From Methanoregulaceae archaeon (lineage in GTDB: Bacteria; Armatimonadota; Fimbriimonadia; Fimbriimonadales; Fimbriimonadaceae): a stretch of 64,000 nucleotides of DNA. Numbering within the stretch: position 1 is the stretch's first letter; the number at the start of each line of letters is the position of its first letter. The stretch spans positions 97,864 to 161,863 of the forward strand of contig JADZEW010000024.1 of assembly GCA_020850325.1 (NCBI GenBank). Direction: 5' to 3'. The notes under the pieces are model-generated. The model worked only from the letters and a program-made list of their open reading frames with translations. It ran no database searches and was not told the DNA's origin. Of this stretch, positions 32,665 through 41,081 are shown in pieces. The position numbers were made by a program, and so were the translations under genes.

Positions 32665-33501
32665 ATGGCGAAGCCTCCGTACCGAATCGACTCTGGCGAG
32701 CGGGTTAACCTCGCGAAGCTCGACCCGCGTGACGACGGCGGTTGGGAGCGGGAAGCCGCCGAAGCGCGCGCCGAGGAACTCGGCCGCGAACTTGAAGACC
32801 TTCAAGAGCTGCAGTACGCCGCCGGCGATCATGGCCTGCTTATCGTTTTGCAGGGCCGCGACACAGCAGGGAAGGACGGCACCATTCGCTACCTGCTGCA
32901 GCACATGAACGCGCAGGGAACCCGCATCCAGCCGTTCAAGGTGCCGACCCCCAAGGAACTCAGCCACGATTTCTTGTGGCGCGTCCATGCCGTTACCCCC
33001 GGACGATCCGAGACCGTGATTTTCAACCGTTCGCACTATGAGGACGTCTTGGTCGTCCGTGTTCACAACCTGGTGCCGGAGAGCATCTGGAAAGAGCGGT
33101 ACGAGATGATCAACGACTTCGAACGCTTGCTCGTGAAGTCGAATACGATCATCGCCAAGTTCATGCTCCACATCTCCAAAGAGGAGCAGGAGGAGCGGCT
33201 GCTCGAACGCGAACAGGAGACCGAGAAAGCGTGGAAGCTCTCCGTCGGTGATTGGAAGGAACGGGAGTATTGGGACGCCTACACCGAGGCGTACGAAGCG
33301 GCTTTGGAGCGGTGCTCGGAGGTGCCTTGGCACGTGATCCCCGCCGACAAGAAGTGGTATCGCAACCTCGCGATCACCGAGACGCTTGTCGAGATTCTCC
33401 GCCCGTACCGCGAGGGGTGGATGGAGAAGCTCGGCAAAGTCGGGGAGCGGGCTAAGGCGGAGTTGTCCGATTTTCGAGCCCAGGCACCCAGGCGAGCCTA
33501 G
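32665..33501 (+). CDS. Polyphosphate kinase 2 family protein (PPK2)
   Basis: 278 residues from MAKPPYRIDSGERVNLAKLD. The PPK2 Walker A is LLIVLQGRDTAGKDGTIRYL. The Walker B/lid region includes VHAVTPGRSETVIFNRSHYE and DVLVVRVHNL, with KFMLHISKEEQEERLLEREQ after it. Single-domain PPK2 enzymes transfer phosphate between polyphosphate and nucleotides (AMP to ADP/ATP or ADP to ATP). Which class this belongs to cannot be settled by eye. The stop shares CTAG with the convergent gene's stop. Confidence 0.9.
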   Translation: MAKPPYRIDSGERVNLAKLDPRDDGGWEREAAEARAEELGRELEDLQELQYAAGDHGLLIVLQGRDTAGKDGTIRYLLQHMNAQGTRIQPFKVPTPKELSHDFLWRVHAVTPGRSETVIFNRSHYEDVLVVRVHNLVPESIWKERYEMINDFERLLVKSNTIIAKFMLHISKEEQEERLLEREQETEKAWKLSVGDWKEREYWDAYTEAYEAALERCSEVPWHVIPADKKWYRNLAITETLVEILRPYREGWMEKLGKVGERAKAELSDFRAQAPRRA

Positions 33502-34451
33502 TTGCCAACTTTGGATGGAGCCGGCGCCGCTAGTTTTGGATGCAGCCGCGCCATATCGAGCTTGGCTTGCTTGAGAACTTCAGAGTTCTTCCGGCGCTCC
33601 GCCGCGATCTTGCCCAACTTGAGCCAGACATCGCGAATTGCATTGCGTTGCTCCACGCCTGAAAGCGCAAACGCCTGCTGGTAAATGAAGATCCACTCCT
33701 TTTCGTGCTGGTCTGAAGCCATTCCCGCTACCTGAGTGAACCACTTTGTGTCAAAGCTCTCGTTGGCGTAAAACACCGGTAGGATCCAGGACGGGTCGCG
33801 CTTTCGGGCTTCCTCAATGCGATCTTTCCGCACTGCGTGATCACGGGAATGGATCGCGCGAAGCATCAGGATCGCAGAGAGTAGCTTGTCGGGCGTGGAC
33901 TCCCAGACGGTCATCGTCGGATCGGGCTCGAAGACAATGAGGTATGGGAAGTATTGGTAGCCGTTGTCGCCCCAGTAGCGCATCACATAGTAGTACATAG
34001 CCTTTGCCTCTTCGACTTTCCCTGCTTTGAGCAGCAAGAGAGCGTAGTTGGCAGTGTCTTCCTGGGACACCACGCCTGTTATCAGATCACTCCTTTCGGG
34101 GGACCACCTAAACGCTTTTCGGAAGGCGACAAGTGCTTCGTCGTCCTTCTCAGCGCGAACGAGAGCCTTGGCTAACTCGCTAGCCGCTTTGGGTGAGAAG
34201 CTGTTGTATCGCTTATCAAATGCTTCGGAGAGCACGAGCGCGTCTCTCAGAGCCGTGATGCCTTCATCTAACATGCCAGGTGTCTTCGCTAGCTCCGCAG
34301 CCTTATCGACGGCCCCGTTAACCCGTTTGCGCGCCGCGGTCTTCTCAGCAGGCTTGGGCGGGAGCTTCGAGCGATCATTGCCAAGCTGCGCGTAAGCGGA
34401 GGCTCCCATCGCTAACAGGAGGGAAATGGCGACTATTGATTGCAGTTTCAT
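33498..34451 (-). CDS. Secreted TPR-like protein, 317 aa
   Basis: The signal peptide MKLQSIVAISLLLAMGASAY ends in AYAQ. The mature part is helical with TPR-like repeats (LDEGITALRDALVLSEAFDK, ELAKALVRAEKDDEALVAFR, ANYALLLLKAGKVEEAKAMY). It ends in a basic, Pro-containing tail. It is probably periplasmic and mediates protein contacts. No specific partner is suggested; its stop overlaps that of the PPK2 gene by four bases. Confidence 0.65.
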   Translation of the reverse strand: MKLQSIVAISLLLAMGASAYAQLGNDRSKLPPKPAEKTAARKRVNGAVDKAAELAKTPGMLDEGITALRDALVLSEAFDKRYNSFSPKAASELAKALVRAEKDDEALVAFRKAFRWSPERSDLITGVVSQEDTANYALLLLKAGKVEEAKAMYYYVMRYWGDNGYQYFPYLIVFEPDPTMTVWESTPDKLLSAILMLRAIHSRDHAVRKDRIEEARKRDPSWILPVFYANESFDTKWFTQVAGMASDQHEKEWIFIYQQAFALSGVEQRNAIRDVWLKLGKIAAERRKNSEVLKQAKLDMARLHPKLAAPAPSKVGN

Positions 34452-34533
34452 CTTCTAGTACCTCAGGGGACGCCAAGGAATCCAAACGGGCTCGGGGAGA
34501 ACCGGGTCCACTCAGGATGGTCACGTTCGTGTA

Positions 34534-34665
34534 CTATATCGTTCCTCCGCTGGGATTCTTGAACGCGGGACTCTCCGTCGCGGGCTTGAGCTCGTAGTGC
34601 CCCGCCTCCGAAATGCCTACCACAAGCAACGCGAACGTTACTGCCATGATCATTCGACGTTTCAT
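34534..34665 (-). CDS. Possible small secreted peptide, 43 aa
   Basis: ATG at 34665 begins MKRRMIMAVTFALLVVGISE, a plausible signal peptide, and the mature part is GHYELKPATESPAFKNPSGG with two more residues. The frame is open further upstream, but that part lacks coding character. The 34,452-34,907 gap otherwise holds no recognisable gene. A 17-nt direct repeat (CACTCGCGTTGCTCGTG) lies at 34761 and 34862. Expression is unproven. Confidence 0.35.
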   Translation of the reverse strand: MKRRMIMAVTFALLVVGISEAGHYELKPATESPAFKNPSGGTI

Positions 34666-34907
34666 GGTCGCGAGCGTAACAGGAGCTGTGATCAGCCGCG
34701 ACATGATTGTGATGTTCATTGTCGGGCACGACGGATCCGTCATCGCGAGGGGCAGTCCTTCACTCGCGTTGCTCGTGACGATCTCAAGCATGTGGTAACC
34801 GCGGGTTTCGAGCTGTAGCGAGGCCCCGCGGGTCGAAAAAGCGTATAGCGCAGGGCCTCGTCACTCGCGTTGCTCGTGCCTTCGAAACCTGCGCCTACAA
34901 CTTCAAG

Positions 34908-36281
34908 TTAGACCGTTGCGCGGGTGCGCTGGATGACCTGGTCGAGGAATGAGGTATTCGTCGGCGTCTTCTTGAGCAGCTTGATCAGCTGATCCGTCGC
35001 ATCCACGGAGTTCTGCTGGTTCGCAATGATCCGGTGCAACTGGATAACCGCCTCCAGTTCTTCCTTCGCGAACAGCTTCTCTTCGTGTCGCGTCGAGGAG
35101 CGCTTCACGTCGATGGCTGGCCAGATGCGGCGCTCGGCGAGGTCCCGGTCGAGCACGATTTCGCTGTTGCCGGTTCCCTTGAACTCTTCAAAGATCGCGT
35201 CATCCATTTTCGAGCCCGTGTCCACGAGCGCGGAAGCGATGACGGTGAGCGAGCCACCTTCTTCGATGTTTCGCGCCGAGCCGAAGAAGCGGCGCGGACG
35301 ATAGAGCGCAGACGGATCGAGACCACCGGAGAGCGTTCGGCCGGACGGGTTGATCGTGAGGTTCGAGGCGCGAGAAAGACGCGTGAGCGAGTCAAGCAAG
35401 ATCACGACGTCGCGTCCGGCTTCAACCAATCGCTTGGCTTGCTCAAGGCAAAGCTCGGCAACGCGGATGTGATTCTCGGGTGGCTCGTCGAATGTGGACG
35501 AGATGACCTGGCCGCGCACCGAACGTCGGAAGTCGGTGACTTCTTCGGGTCGCTCATCCACGAGCAGCACCATGAGGTAGCACTCGGGGTGATTGGCGGC
35601 GATCGAGTTGGCGATCGTCTTCAGGATCGTCGTCTTACCGGCCTTGGGGGGCGATACGATCAGCGAGCGCTGGCCCTTACCGATCGGTGAAATCAAGTCG
35701 ATAACGCGGGACACGATGTTGTCCGGCGCGGTCTCCATCATGAGCCGCTCGTCCGGGTGGAGCGGAGTCAGCTCGTCGAAGTTCTTTCGACGTTGCATCT
35801 CAGGCGCGGCGGTGCCGAGACCGTTGACGCTCTCGACGCGCAGCATGCCCTGGTACTTCTCGCCCTCTTTGGGGGTGCGCACGAGGCCGTACACCGTATC
35901 GCCGGATCGAAGGCCAAATCGCTTCACCTGGGACTGCGACACGTAGATGTCGGAGTTGGCGGGCACATAGTTGTCGCGGCGCAAGAATCCCCAACCGTCG
36001 TTGAGTACTTCGAGGATGCCCCGGCCGTAAATCGCGTCGGGATTGGCCTTCTGGAGGAGCGCCTCAACGACTTCTTGCCGGGTGTTGCTCGCCGAAATCT
36101 TGGCGGCTTTGGCCGCTTTGGCGAGTTCGGTAACCGACATCTGGTCGAAGTGGTTGTAGTCGAGCTCGGGCAGTTGTTCGAGATCCGAGGCGTCTACCTG
36201 CGGAAGTCCCTCGCGGCCCTTGGAAGGCCGGCGTCGTCGCCCCCCACCGTCGTTCTTGCGTGGTCGAAACTGATGCGTCAT
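34908..36281 (-). CDS. rho: Transcription termination factor Rho
   Basis: 457 residues. An arginine-rich N-terminus (RPRKNDGGGRRRRPSKGREG) precedes the Rho-N domain (FDQMSVTELAKAAKAAKISA). The RNA-binding cold-shock domain is GRGILEVLNDGWGFLRRDNY and following, and the Walker A is LIVSPPKAGKTTILKTIANS. VILLDSLTRLSRASN is Walker B and the Q-loop region, and NPSGRTLSGGLDPSALYRPR the R-loop. Rho is an RNA-dependent ATPase that terminates transcription. An ACGGAGC ribosome site precedes the ATG. Confidence 0.97.
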   Translation of the reverse strand: MTHQFRPRKNDGGGRRRRPSKGREGLPQVDASDLEQLPELDYNHFDQMSVTELAKAAKAAKISASNTRQEVVEALLQKANPDAIYGRGILEVLNDGWGFLRRDNYVPANSDIYVSQSQVKRFGLRSGDTVYGLVRTPKEGEKYQGMLRVESVNGLGTAAPEMQRRKNFDELTPLHPDERLMMETAPDNIVSRVIDLISPIGKGQRSLIVSPPKAGKTTILKTIANSIAANHPECYLMVLLVDERPEEVTDFRRSVRGQVISSTFDEPPENHIRVAELCLEQAKRLVEAGRDVVILLDSLTRLSRASNLTINPSGRTLSGGLDPSALYRPRRFFGSARNIEEGGSLTVIASALVDTGSKMDDAIFEEFKGTGNSEIVLDRDLAERRIWPAIDVKRSSTRHEEKLFAKEELEAVIQLHRIIANQQNSVDATDQLIKLLKKTPTNTSFLDQVIQRTRATV

Positions 36282-36339
36282 AGTGCTCCGTGAAGTATCA
36301 CGAGGATTTTGAAGACAGGCGAGTCGAGACTCTGGAAAG

Positions 36340-36867
36340 TCAGGAGGCAGACTCGTCGTCGCGGAGGATCGCGATGAAAGGAAGGTTTCGATACCGTTCC
36401 TTGTCGTCTAAACCGTATCCTACCACAAACTCGTTGGGAATCTCGATTCCGATGTATTCGACGTGGGGGTCGACGACCCTCGCTTCCGGTTTGGAGAGGA
36501 GCGCGGCGACCTTTAGACATTTCGGCTTCCGGGTGGCGAAGAGTTCCCGCAGGTGCTTTATCGTCAACCCTGAGTCGATGATGTCCTCGATAACTACGAC
36601 GTTTCGACCCTCGATGGAGATGTCGAGATCTTTGCGAATTTGCACAATTCCACTGCTGGATCGGCCGCCGTGCCAGCTGCTGACTTGGACGAAGTCGATC
36701 TCCACGTTGGGTCCGAGCCGTCGGGAAAGGTCCGCCAAGATGTAGAGCGAGCCCTTCAGAACCCCAACGAGAAGAAGCGGTTCATCTCCGAAATCGCGCT
36801 TGATCTCGGCGGCGATGCGGTCTAGGGTCTCGTTAATTTGGGCTTCGGTGACGATCGTCTCGAGCAT
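36340..36867 (-). CDS. hpt: Hypoxanthine phosphoribosyltransferase
   Basis: 175 residues. The PRPP-binding motif is VVVIEDIIDSGLTIKHLREL, the N-terminal acceptor region is EPLLLVGVLKGSLYILADLS, and IPNEFVVGYGLDDKERYRNL is the purine-binding end. It converts hypoxanthine or guanine plus PRPP to IMP or GMP. A TATAGT hexamer lies 11 nt before the ATG. It is 58 nt downstream of rho on the same strand and divergent from the hydroxylase gene. Confidence 0.95.
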   Translation of the reverse strand: MLETIVTEAQINETLDRIAAEIKRDFGDEPLLLVGVLKGSLYILADLSRRLGPNVEIDFVQVSSWHGGRSSSGIVQIRKDLDISIEGRNVVVIEDIIDSGLTIKHLRELFATRKPKCLKVAALLSKPEARVVDPHVEYIGIEIPNEFVVGYGLDDKERYRNLPFIAILRDDESAS

Positions 36868-36930
36868 CTTGAACGCCCACTATACCGCCGGTCGTCTGAA
36901 CAAGATAAGATAGTCCGACGAGGCCGCATC

Positions 36931-37863
36931 ATGACGATCCGAGACGAGGTTGATCAGATTAAGCCGGGGCTGACGACGACGATGGCCCCGTTTATCGAGG
37001 ACGCCATTGCCAAGGGTGAACTCTACATCCACCAGCCCTACGAGCTGTACAGCGATGAGAACCATGAAGCCTGGCGGAAGCTCTACGCCCGGATGATCCC
37101 GCGCTGGGAGCAGTACGCGAACGAGAAGTTCCTGCAGGGGATTTCGAATCTTTGCCTCGATCCCAACGCCGTCCCTCGCCTTGAGGACGTGAACAAGTTC
37201 CTGGAGCCGCTCACCGCGTTCTCGGCCAAAGCGGTGAGTGGCTACGTCCCCGCGTTCATTTTCTTCGACTGTCTGCGCAACCGGGCCTTCCCAACCACGA
37301 TCACCATTCGGCGTAGCGATAAGCTCGACTACCTTCCCGAGCCAGACATCTTCCACGACATCGCCGGCCATGTGCCCATGCACACCGATCGAGCCTTCGC
37401 CGACACGCTGGTGCGCTTTGGCGAAGTTGCCCACACTGCTGCCGAGATCGCCCAGGGCATCAAGGACAAGGAGGAGCAGACACGTCGTTTGAGCTCCATT
37501 ATCAAGGCGATGGCGCGCTTCTTCTGGTTCACCATCGAGTTCGGACTGATGAAGGACTCGAAGCGGGGTTTGGCGGCCTACGGCAGCGGTTTGCTGAGTT
37601 CCTACGGCGAACTCGCCTACTCGCTCGATTCACCCGATGTTCAGCGGTATCCGATTCAGCTCGAGTGGGTCATCAACCAGTACTTCGAGATCGACCACTA
37701 CCAGCCCTTGCTGTTCGTCGCTGACTCATTCGACCACGTGTTCTCGCTGGTGGATGAGTTGGAGCAGTGGATGAAGGACGGAAAGTTGAACAACGTCTCG
37801 CCCGGTGAGCCCGAGATCGGCGAGGCGGACCTGCGGAGCTTCCTCGAAGCGGACTTTGGCTAG
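36931..37863 (+). CDS. Phenylalanine 4-monooxygenase-like aromatic amino acid hydroxylase
   Basis: 310 residues from MTIRDEVDQIKPGLTTTMAP. The iron ligands are in DIFHDIAGHVPMHTDRAFAD (two His) and the Glu of WFTIEFGLMKDSKRG; YGSGLLSSYGELAYSLDSP is the pterin/substrate region. Biopterin-dependent hydroxylases convert Phe to Tyr (or Trp to 5-OH-Trp). The absence of the long N-terminal regulatory domain fits bacterial enzymes. The upstream in-frame ATG at 36838 overlaps hpt and is unlikely; TAAGAT lies 19 nt before the chosen ATG. Confidence 0.92.
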   Translation: MTIRDEVDQIKPGLTTTMAPFIEDAIAKGELYIHQPYELYSDENHEAWRKLYARMIPRWEQYANEKFLQGISNLCLDPNAVPRLEDVNKFLEPLTAFSAKAVSGYVPAFIFFDCLRNRAFPTTITIRRSDKLDYLPEPDIFHDIAGHVPMHTDRAFADTLVRFGEVAHTAAEIAQGIKDKEEQTRRLSSIIKAMARFFWFTIEFGLMKDSKRGLAAYGSGLLSSYGELAYSLDSPDVQRYPIQLEWVINQYFEIDHYQPLLFVADSFDHVFSLVDELEQWMKDGKLNNVSPGEPEIGEADLRSFLEADFG

Positions 37864-38120
37864 CGTTGTTCGAGCTCGCGCTCAAGCCGATCGAGGATCG
37901 GGGCAAGGCGGCTGAGCCCCTGCAGGGGCTTGAGAACTCCCATGAACAGGCTCACCAGCAGGGTTGCCCCGAGCACGCCGGCCAGCCCTGAAAGGAGGCC
38001 ATTCCGGAGCCGGATTTTCCAGTTCTGAGCGAGGGCTAGGTGTTGGGCAAGCAGCGCGTTCGTGACTTCGAGGTGCCGGCAGAGCTCCTCGATCGTTGGG
38101 TTCGTGTCGGACGATGTCAT
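37860..38120 (-). CDS. Small single-helix membrane protein (DUF5665-like)
   Basis: 86 residues: a polar helical N-terminus (IEELCRHLEVTNALLAQHLA), a basic segment NWKIRLRNGLLSG, one transmembrane helix (LAGVLGATLLVSLFMGVL) and an amphipathic tail. This layout matches the short DUF5665-type membrane proteins. TAGACT lies 6 nt before the ATG. The stop shares CTAG with the hydroxylase stop. Role unknown. Confidence 0.65.
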   Translation of the reverse strand: MTSSDTNPTIEELCRHLEVTNALLAQHLALAQNWKIRLRNGLLSGLAGVLGATLLVSLFMGVLKPLQGLSRLAPILDRLERELEQR

Positions 38121-38126
38121 TACTGG

Positions 38127-38132
38127 AGTCTA
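38127..38132 (-). promoter_or_regulatory. -10 box TAGACT, leaderless promoter
   Basis: TAGACT on the minus strand with 6 nt to the ATG at 38120. Confidence 0.5.
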
Positions 38133-38187
38133 CGAAGACGTAGCTCAATACCGTGCGGGCATGTTCGCTATCAAACACTCTTCAATC

Positions 38188-38193
38188 TACAAT
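38188..38193 (+). promoter_or_regulatory. -10 box TACAAT
   Basis: TACAAT with 10 nt to the ATG at 38204, so at most a very short leader. Confidence 0.45.
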
Positions 38194-38203
38194 GTGAAGT
38201 CCC

Positions 38204-38671
38204 ATGCGTTTCACGAACTTCTCGATCTGGCGGGGGAGGCTGCCCCATTGGCGCGCCGACGACGTGCGGTACTACGTCACCTTCCGCCACCGGCGGTCGC
38301 TCGAAGACGCCGAGCGGCAGGAACTGTTCCGCGCGTTGCTGCGGCCGGAAGGGAAGAAGCTCGACTTGCTTATCCTGTGCGTCCTTCCCGACACCACCGA
38401 GCTGATCTTCGAAGTCCGAGAAGGTCCCGCCGGGCGGCCGTACGAGCTCTCCGAAGTCGTCGAGAAGTGCAAGAACGCCGCTGGCAAGCGGATCATCAAG
38501 AAATCGGGCGAGCGATTTCCGCCGTTCTACACTGAGAGTTACGACCGCATCGTGCGCGACGACGCCGAGCTCGAGGAGCACTGGCAACGCATCCTCGACT
38601 CCTCGGTGACCCAGGAATTGGTTGAAGACCCTGAGGCGTGGGCGCAGCTATGGGTTCGCGACGTCGAGTAG
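38204..38671 (+). CDS. RAYT/Y1-transposase-like protein lacking the HUH motif
   Basis: 155 residues. The order of elements matches REP-associated tyrosine transposases (PF01797 fold): RADDVRYYVTFRHRRSLED, LLILCVLPDTTELIFEVREG at the position of the HUH strand, ELSEVVEKCKNAAGKRIIKK, then FYTESYDRIVRDDAELEEHW with a conserved Tyr, and a C-terminus LVEDPEAWAQLW. Where active enzymes have MPNHVH, this protein reads LPDTTE, so both metal-binding histidines are missing. It may be a domesticated or inactive RAYT. It overlaps the convergent mqnC by 24 nt. Confidence 0.7.
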   Translation: MRFTNFSIWRGRLPHWRADDVRYYVTFRHRRSLEDAERQELFRALLRPEGKKLDLLILCVLPDTTELIFEVREGPAGRPYELSEVVEKCKNAAGKRIIKKSGERFPPFYTESYDRIVRDDAELEEHWQRILDSSVTQELVEDPEAWAQLWVRDVE

Positions 38672-39745
38672 CTCGTAGCGCGTGTTGCGCCGTCGAGGCT
38701 CATAGCCGCCGGCCTTGATCAACCGCTCGAACTCGTTGGCGTCGAGGATAAACTTGTTGCCCTTCGCCGAAACCACCTGCTCTTCGATCATCACTGAGCC
38801 GAAGTCGTTCGCGCCGTAGTTGAGCGCGAGCTGGGCGATCTTGGGACCCTGGGTGAGAATCGAAACCTGGAGGTTGTCGATGTTGTCGAGAAAGATCCGC
38901 GATACGGCAACGGTGCGCAGATAGTCGGCACCGGATGCTTTGCGCGGAATCGGCAGGTCGGTGTCTTCGGGCTGGAAGTTCCACGTGATAAATGCGCGGA
39001 AGGGAGCGCACTCGTCCTGCAGATCGCGGATGCGGGTGAGGTGCTCGACACGGTCCTCAACGGTTTCGACGTGGCCGAACATCATCGATGCGGTTGATCG
39101 AATGCCGAGTTCGCTGGCCGTGCGCATGCACTCTAGCCACTCGTCGGTGGTGTCCTTGTAGGGCGCAATGATCTTGCGCACGCGGTCCACGAGGATCTCG
39201 CCGCCGGCGCCCGGGATCGAGTGCAGACCGGCCGCCTTCAGCCTCTCCAGCGTCTCGCGGAGACGAAGCTTGCTGATGTGGGCGATGTAGATGATCTCGG
39301 CGGGCGAGAGGGCGTGAAGGATGACGTCCGGATAGTGCGACTTGATGAGCGAGAAGATGTGCTCGTAGTAGTCGATCTTGAGCTTCGGGTTCAACCCACC
39401 TTGGAAGAGGATCTCGACGCCGCCCTTTGCGACGGTATCACCCACCTTCTCGAGCACTTCCTCATCGGTGAGCAGGTAACCCTCGGCGTGGTTCGGCACG
39501 CGGTAGAACGCGCAGAACTTGCAACGCACCCAGCACACGTTGGTGTAGTTGAGGATGCGGCCGATGATGTAGCTGACCGTGCGCCCAGGGACTCGTTGCT
39601 GGCGCTGAAAGTCGGCCATCGCGGCGAGGTCGAGCAGATTCGGGTGATTGAAGAGCGCGAGCGCGTCTTCGGGCGTGATGCGCTCGCCAGCGTACACCTT
39701 GTCGGCAATCGCGTCGATAGAGGGGAAGGGGGCGATGGTCGCCAT
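38648..39745 (-). CDS. mqnC: Cyclic dehypoxanthinyl futalosine synthase MqnC
   Basis: 365 residues. Radical SAM enzyme with the cluster motif in NVCWVRCKFCAFYRVPNHAE (CxxxCxxC). GGVEILFQGGLNPKLKIDYY, HALSPAEIIYIAHISKL and LHSIPGAGGEILVDRVRKII are conserved MqnC blocks. It cyclises dehypoxanthine futalosine in the futalosine route to menaquinone, which indicates a quinone-based respiratory chain. No other mqn gene is in view. A GTG at 39748 is directly before the ATG; TAGAAT ends 5-8 nt upstream of the two candidates. Confidence 0.94.
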   Translation of the reverse strand: MATIAPFPSIDAIADKVYAGERITPEDALALFNHPNLLDLAAMADFQRQQRVPGRTVSYIIGRILNYTNVCWVRCKFCAFYRVPNHAEGYLLTDEEVLEKVGDTVAKGGVEILFQGGLNPKLKIDYYEHIFSLIKSHYPDVILHALSPAEIIYIAHISKLRLRETLERLKAAGLHSIPGAGGEILVDRVRKIIAPYKDTTDEWLECMRTASELGIRSTASMMFGHVETVEDRVEHLTRIRDLQDECAPFRAFITWNFQPEDTDLPIPRKASGADYLRTVAVSRIFLDNIDNLQVSILTQGPKIAQLALNYGANDFGSVMIEEQVVSAKGNKFILDANEFERLIKAGGYEPRRRNTRYELLDVANP

Positions 39746-39753
39746 CACCTAAG

Positions 39754-39759
39754 ATTCTA
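39754..39759 (-). promoter_or_regulatory. -10 box TAGAAT, leaderless mqnC promoter
   Basis: TAGAAT on the minus strand with 5 nt to the GTG at 39748 or 8 nt to the ATG at 39745. Confidence 0.5.
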
Positions 39760-39789
39760 CTCGCGCGGGCCCGTTCAGGTTCGCAACGG

Positions 39790-40065
39790 CTACGCGGCGG
39801 CGGCGAGTTTCGGCTTGGGAATCCACTCGTCGAGCTCTTCCTCGGTGGCGCGTCCGTGCTGATACAGCACCTCGCCGGCGAGGGCGTAGTGCTGTGTCCA
39901 GCGGTGGCGGAGCCACTGGCGCGGGACGAGAACTCCTTCACGTACGCGGGACTCGAGTTGTTCGAGATTGAGTTCCTCACCGGGTTCGCCGGCGTGGTCG
40001 ACCACCCAGCGTCCCCAAAAATCACGAAGTCCTATCCAGTTCGTCATTTGTTTTAATGACGTCAA
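39790..40065 (-). CDS. Hypothetical protein, 91 aa
   Basis: Unrecognised soluble helical protein: MTSLKQMTNWIGLRDFWGRW, then EELNLEQLESRVREGVLVPR and a C-terminal ATEEELDEWIPKPKLAAAA. The second ATG (40047) is an equally good start. Upstream of mqnC on the same strand, but 44 nt away, and mqnC has its own -10 box. No function is claimed. Confidence 0.5.
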   Translation of the reverse strand: MTSLKQMTNWIGLRDFWGRWVVDHAGEPGEELNLEQLESRVREGVLVPRQWLRHRWTQHYALAGEVLYQHGRATEEELDEWIPKPKLAAAA

Positions 40066-40295
40066 GGGAGAGGGTGAGGTTTCGAGGTCCTGGGTACCTC
40101 AACCCTGGAGTGTGCATGAACAGCTCTTTGCCGAGTTCCTTCGCTCAAGACACAGATACACAAAAAACAAAGCGACTATGATCCAAATCATATGCCAGGT
40201 TCAAATCCTGTCTTACTCTGTCTTTTAATTTTGGCAATCCACAGATCAACCGCCGATTCCACAGGCAAAGTTGCCCAACACCATTGAGATGAACT

Positions 40296-41081
40296 ATGAA
40301 ACTCCTAAAGCTGTTCTCCGTCTTTGCTCTCGTCACATTTGCCACTGCCACGGTTCGGGCCGATGAGTTTCTTGATCTGACATCCATCACGCCGGGGAGT
40401 TCCGGAGTCGGTGCCTTTGCCGGGACTTTGGGCGGAATTGCGGTTACCGGGAGCATCTCGGGCGCACTTGTTTTTTCCTTCAACGCCATCGGTACTGGCT
40501 TCGGCGATTCGACGATTGACGGCTCCTCGCCGCAGTTCAGCTATTCAAGCGTCTACAGCCCCACAATCCCAACCACCGATCGGGTCGGCTTCACTTATCT
40601 AGGAGGGGCAGGCAATACGGTGACCATGACATTTAGTTCGCCGGTCACCGATCCAGTGTTCCACGTTGCCAACTGGGATTGGATGGCGGCCACCTTCTTG
40701 CCGACACCGGGCTTTTCCAGCCTAACCTTGCTCAATGGGAACAACGGACCGGACGGTGACGGGATAGATCCGGGCTTTGGTGGAAGCGCTTACGGTTTTG
40801 GCCTAGTCACGGATATGTTGCCTCCCACAACGGATTCCACTCCGCCCTCCACCGCCCCGCCAACTTCTGGCGACCGGTCTGCCTATGGGTCAGTGCGAAT
40901 CAACGGTACGTTCAGCACACTGATCTTTGTAACGGATTCGATGGGCCCGTTCAGCGACGACGCCAACTTCACGATTTCGACCGTCCCCGAGCCCGGCAGT
41001 ATTGTCGTTTTGGCTGCCGGAGCCCTATTCCTCGTTCGAAAGCGTCGAGCCTCCGGACGCTCTAGTGGCACTACACTGTGA
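40296..41081 (+). CDS. PEP-CTERM-sorted secreted protein
   Basis: 261 residues. Signal peptide MKLLKLFSVFALVTFATATV, then a beta-rich body with a Thr/Pro-rich patch (LPPTTDSTPPSTAPPTSGDR). The C-terminus has STVPEPGSIVVLAAGALFLV followed by RKRRAS, a PEP-CTERM exosortase signal. The GTG/ATG start of the next lipoprotein overlaps its stop. The 230 nt upstream (40,066-40,295) hold no gene I can support. Surface or extracellular-matrix localisation is inferred from the sorting signal. Confidence 0.85.
   Translation: MKLLKLFSVFALVTFATATVRADEFLDLTSITPGSSGVGAFAGTLGGIAVTGSISGALVFSFNAIGTGFGDSTIDGSSPQFSYSSVYSPTIPTTDRVGFTYLGGAGNTVTMTFSSPVTDPVFHVANWDWMAATFLPTPGFSSLTLLNGNNGPDGDGIDPGFGGSAYGFGLVTDMLPPTTDSTPPSTAPPTSGDRSAYGSVRINGTFSTLIFVTDSMGPFSDDANFTISTVPEPGSIVVLAAGALFLVRKRRASGRSSGTTL

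Noticed and set aside
34761..34878. 17-nt direct repeat CACTCGCGTTGCTCGTG
   Set aside because: Only two copies about 100 nt apart with no associated gene or recombinase; too little to call an element.
40190..40215. tRNA T-arm-like string CAGGTTCAAATCCTG
   Set aside because: No matching acceptor stem, D-arm or anticodon arm is found upstream; taken as chance.
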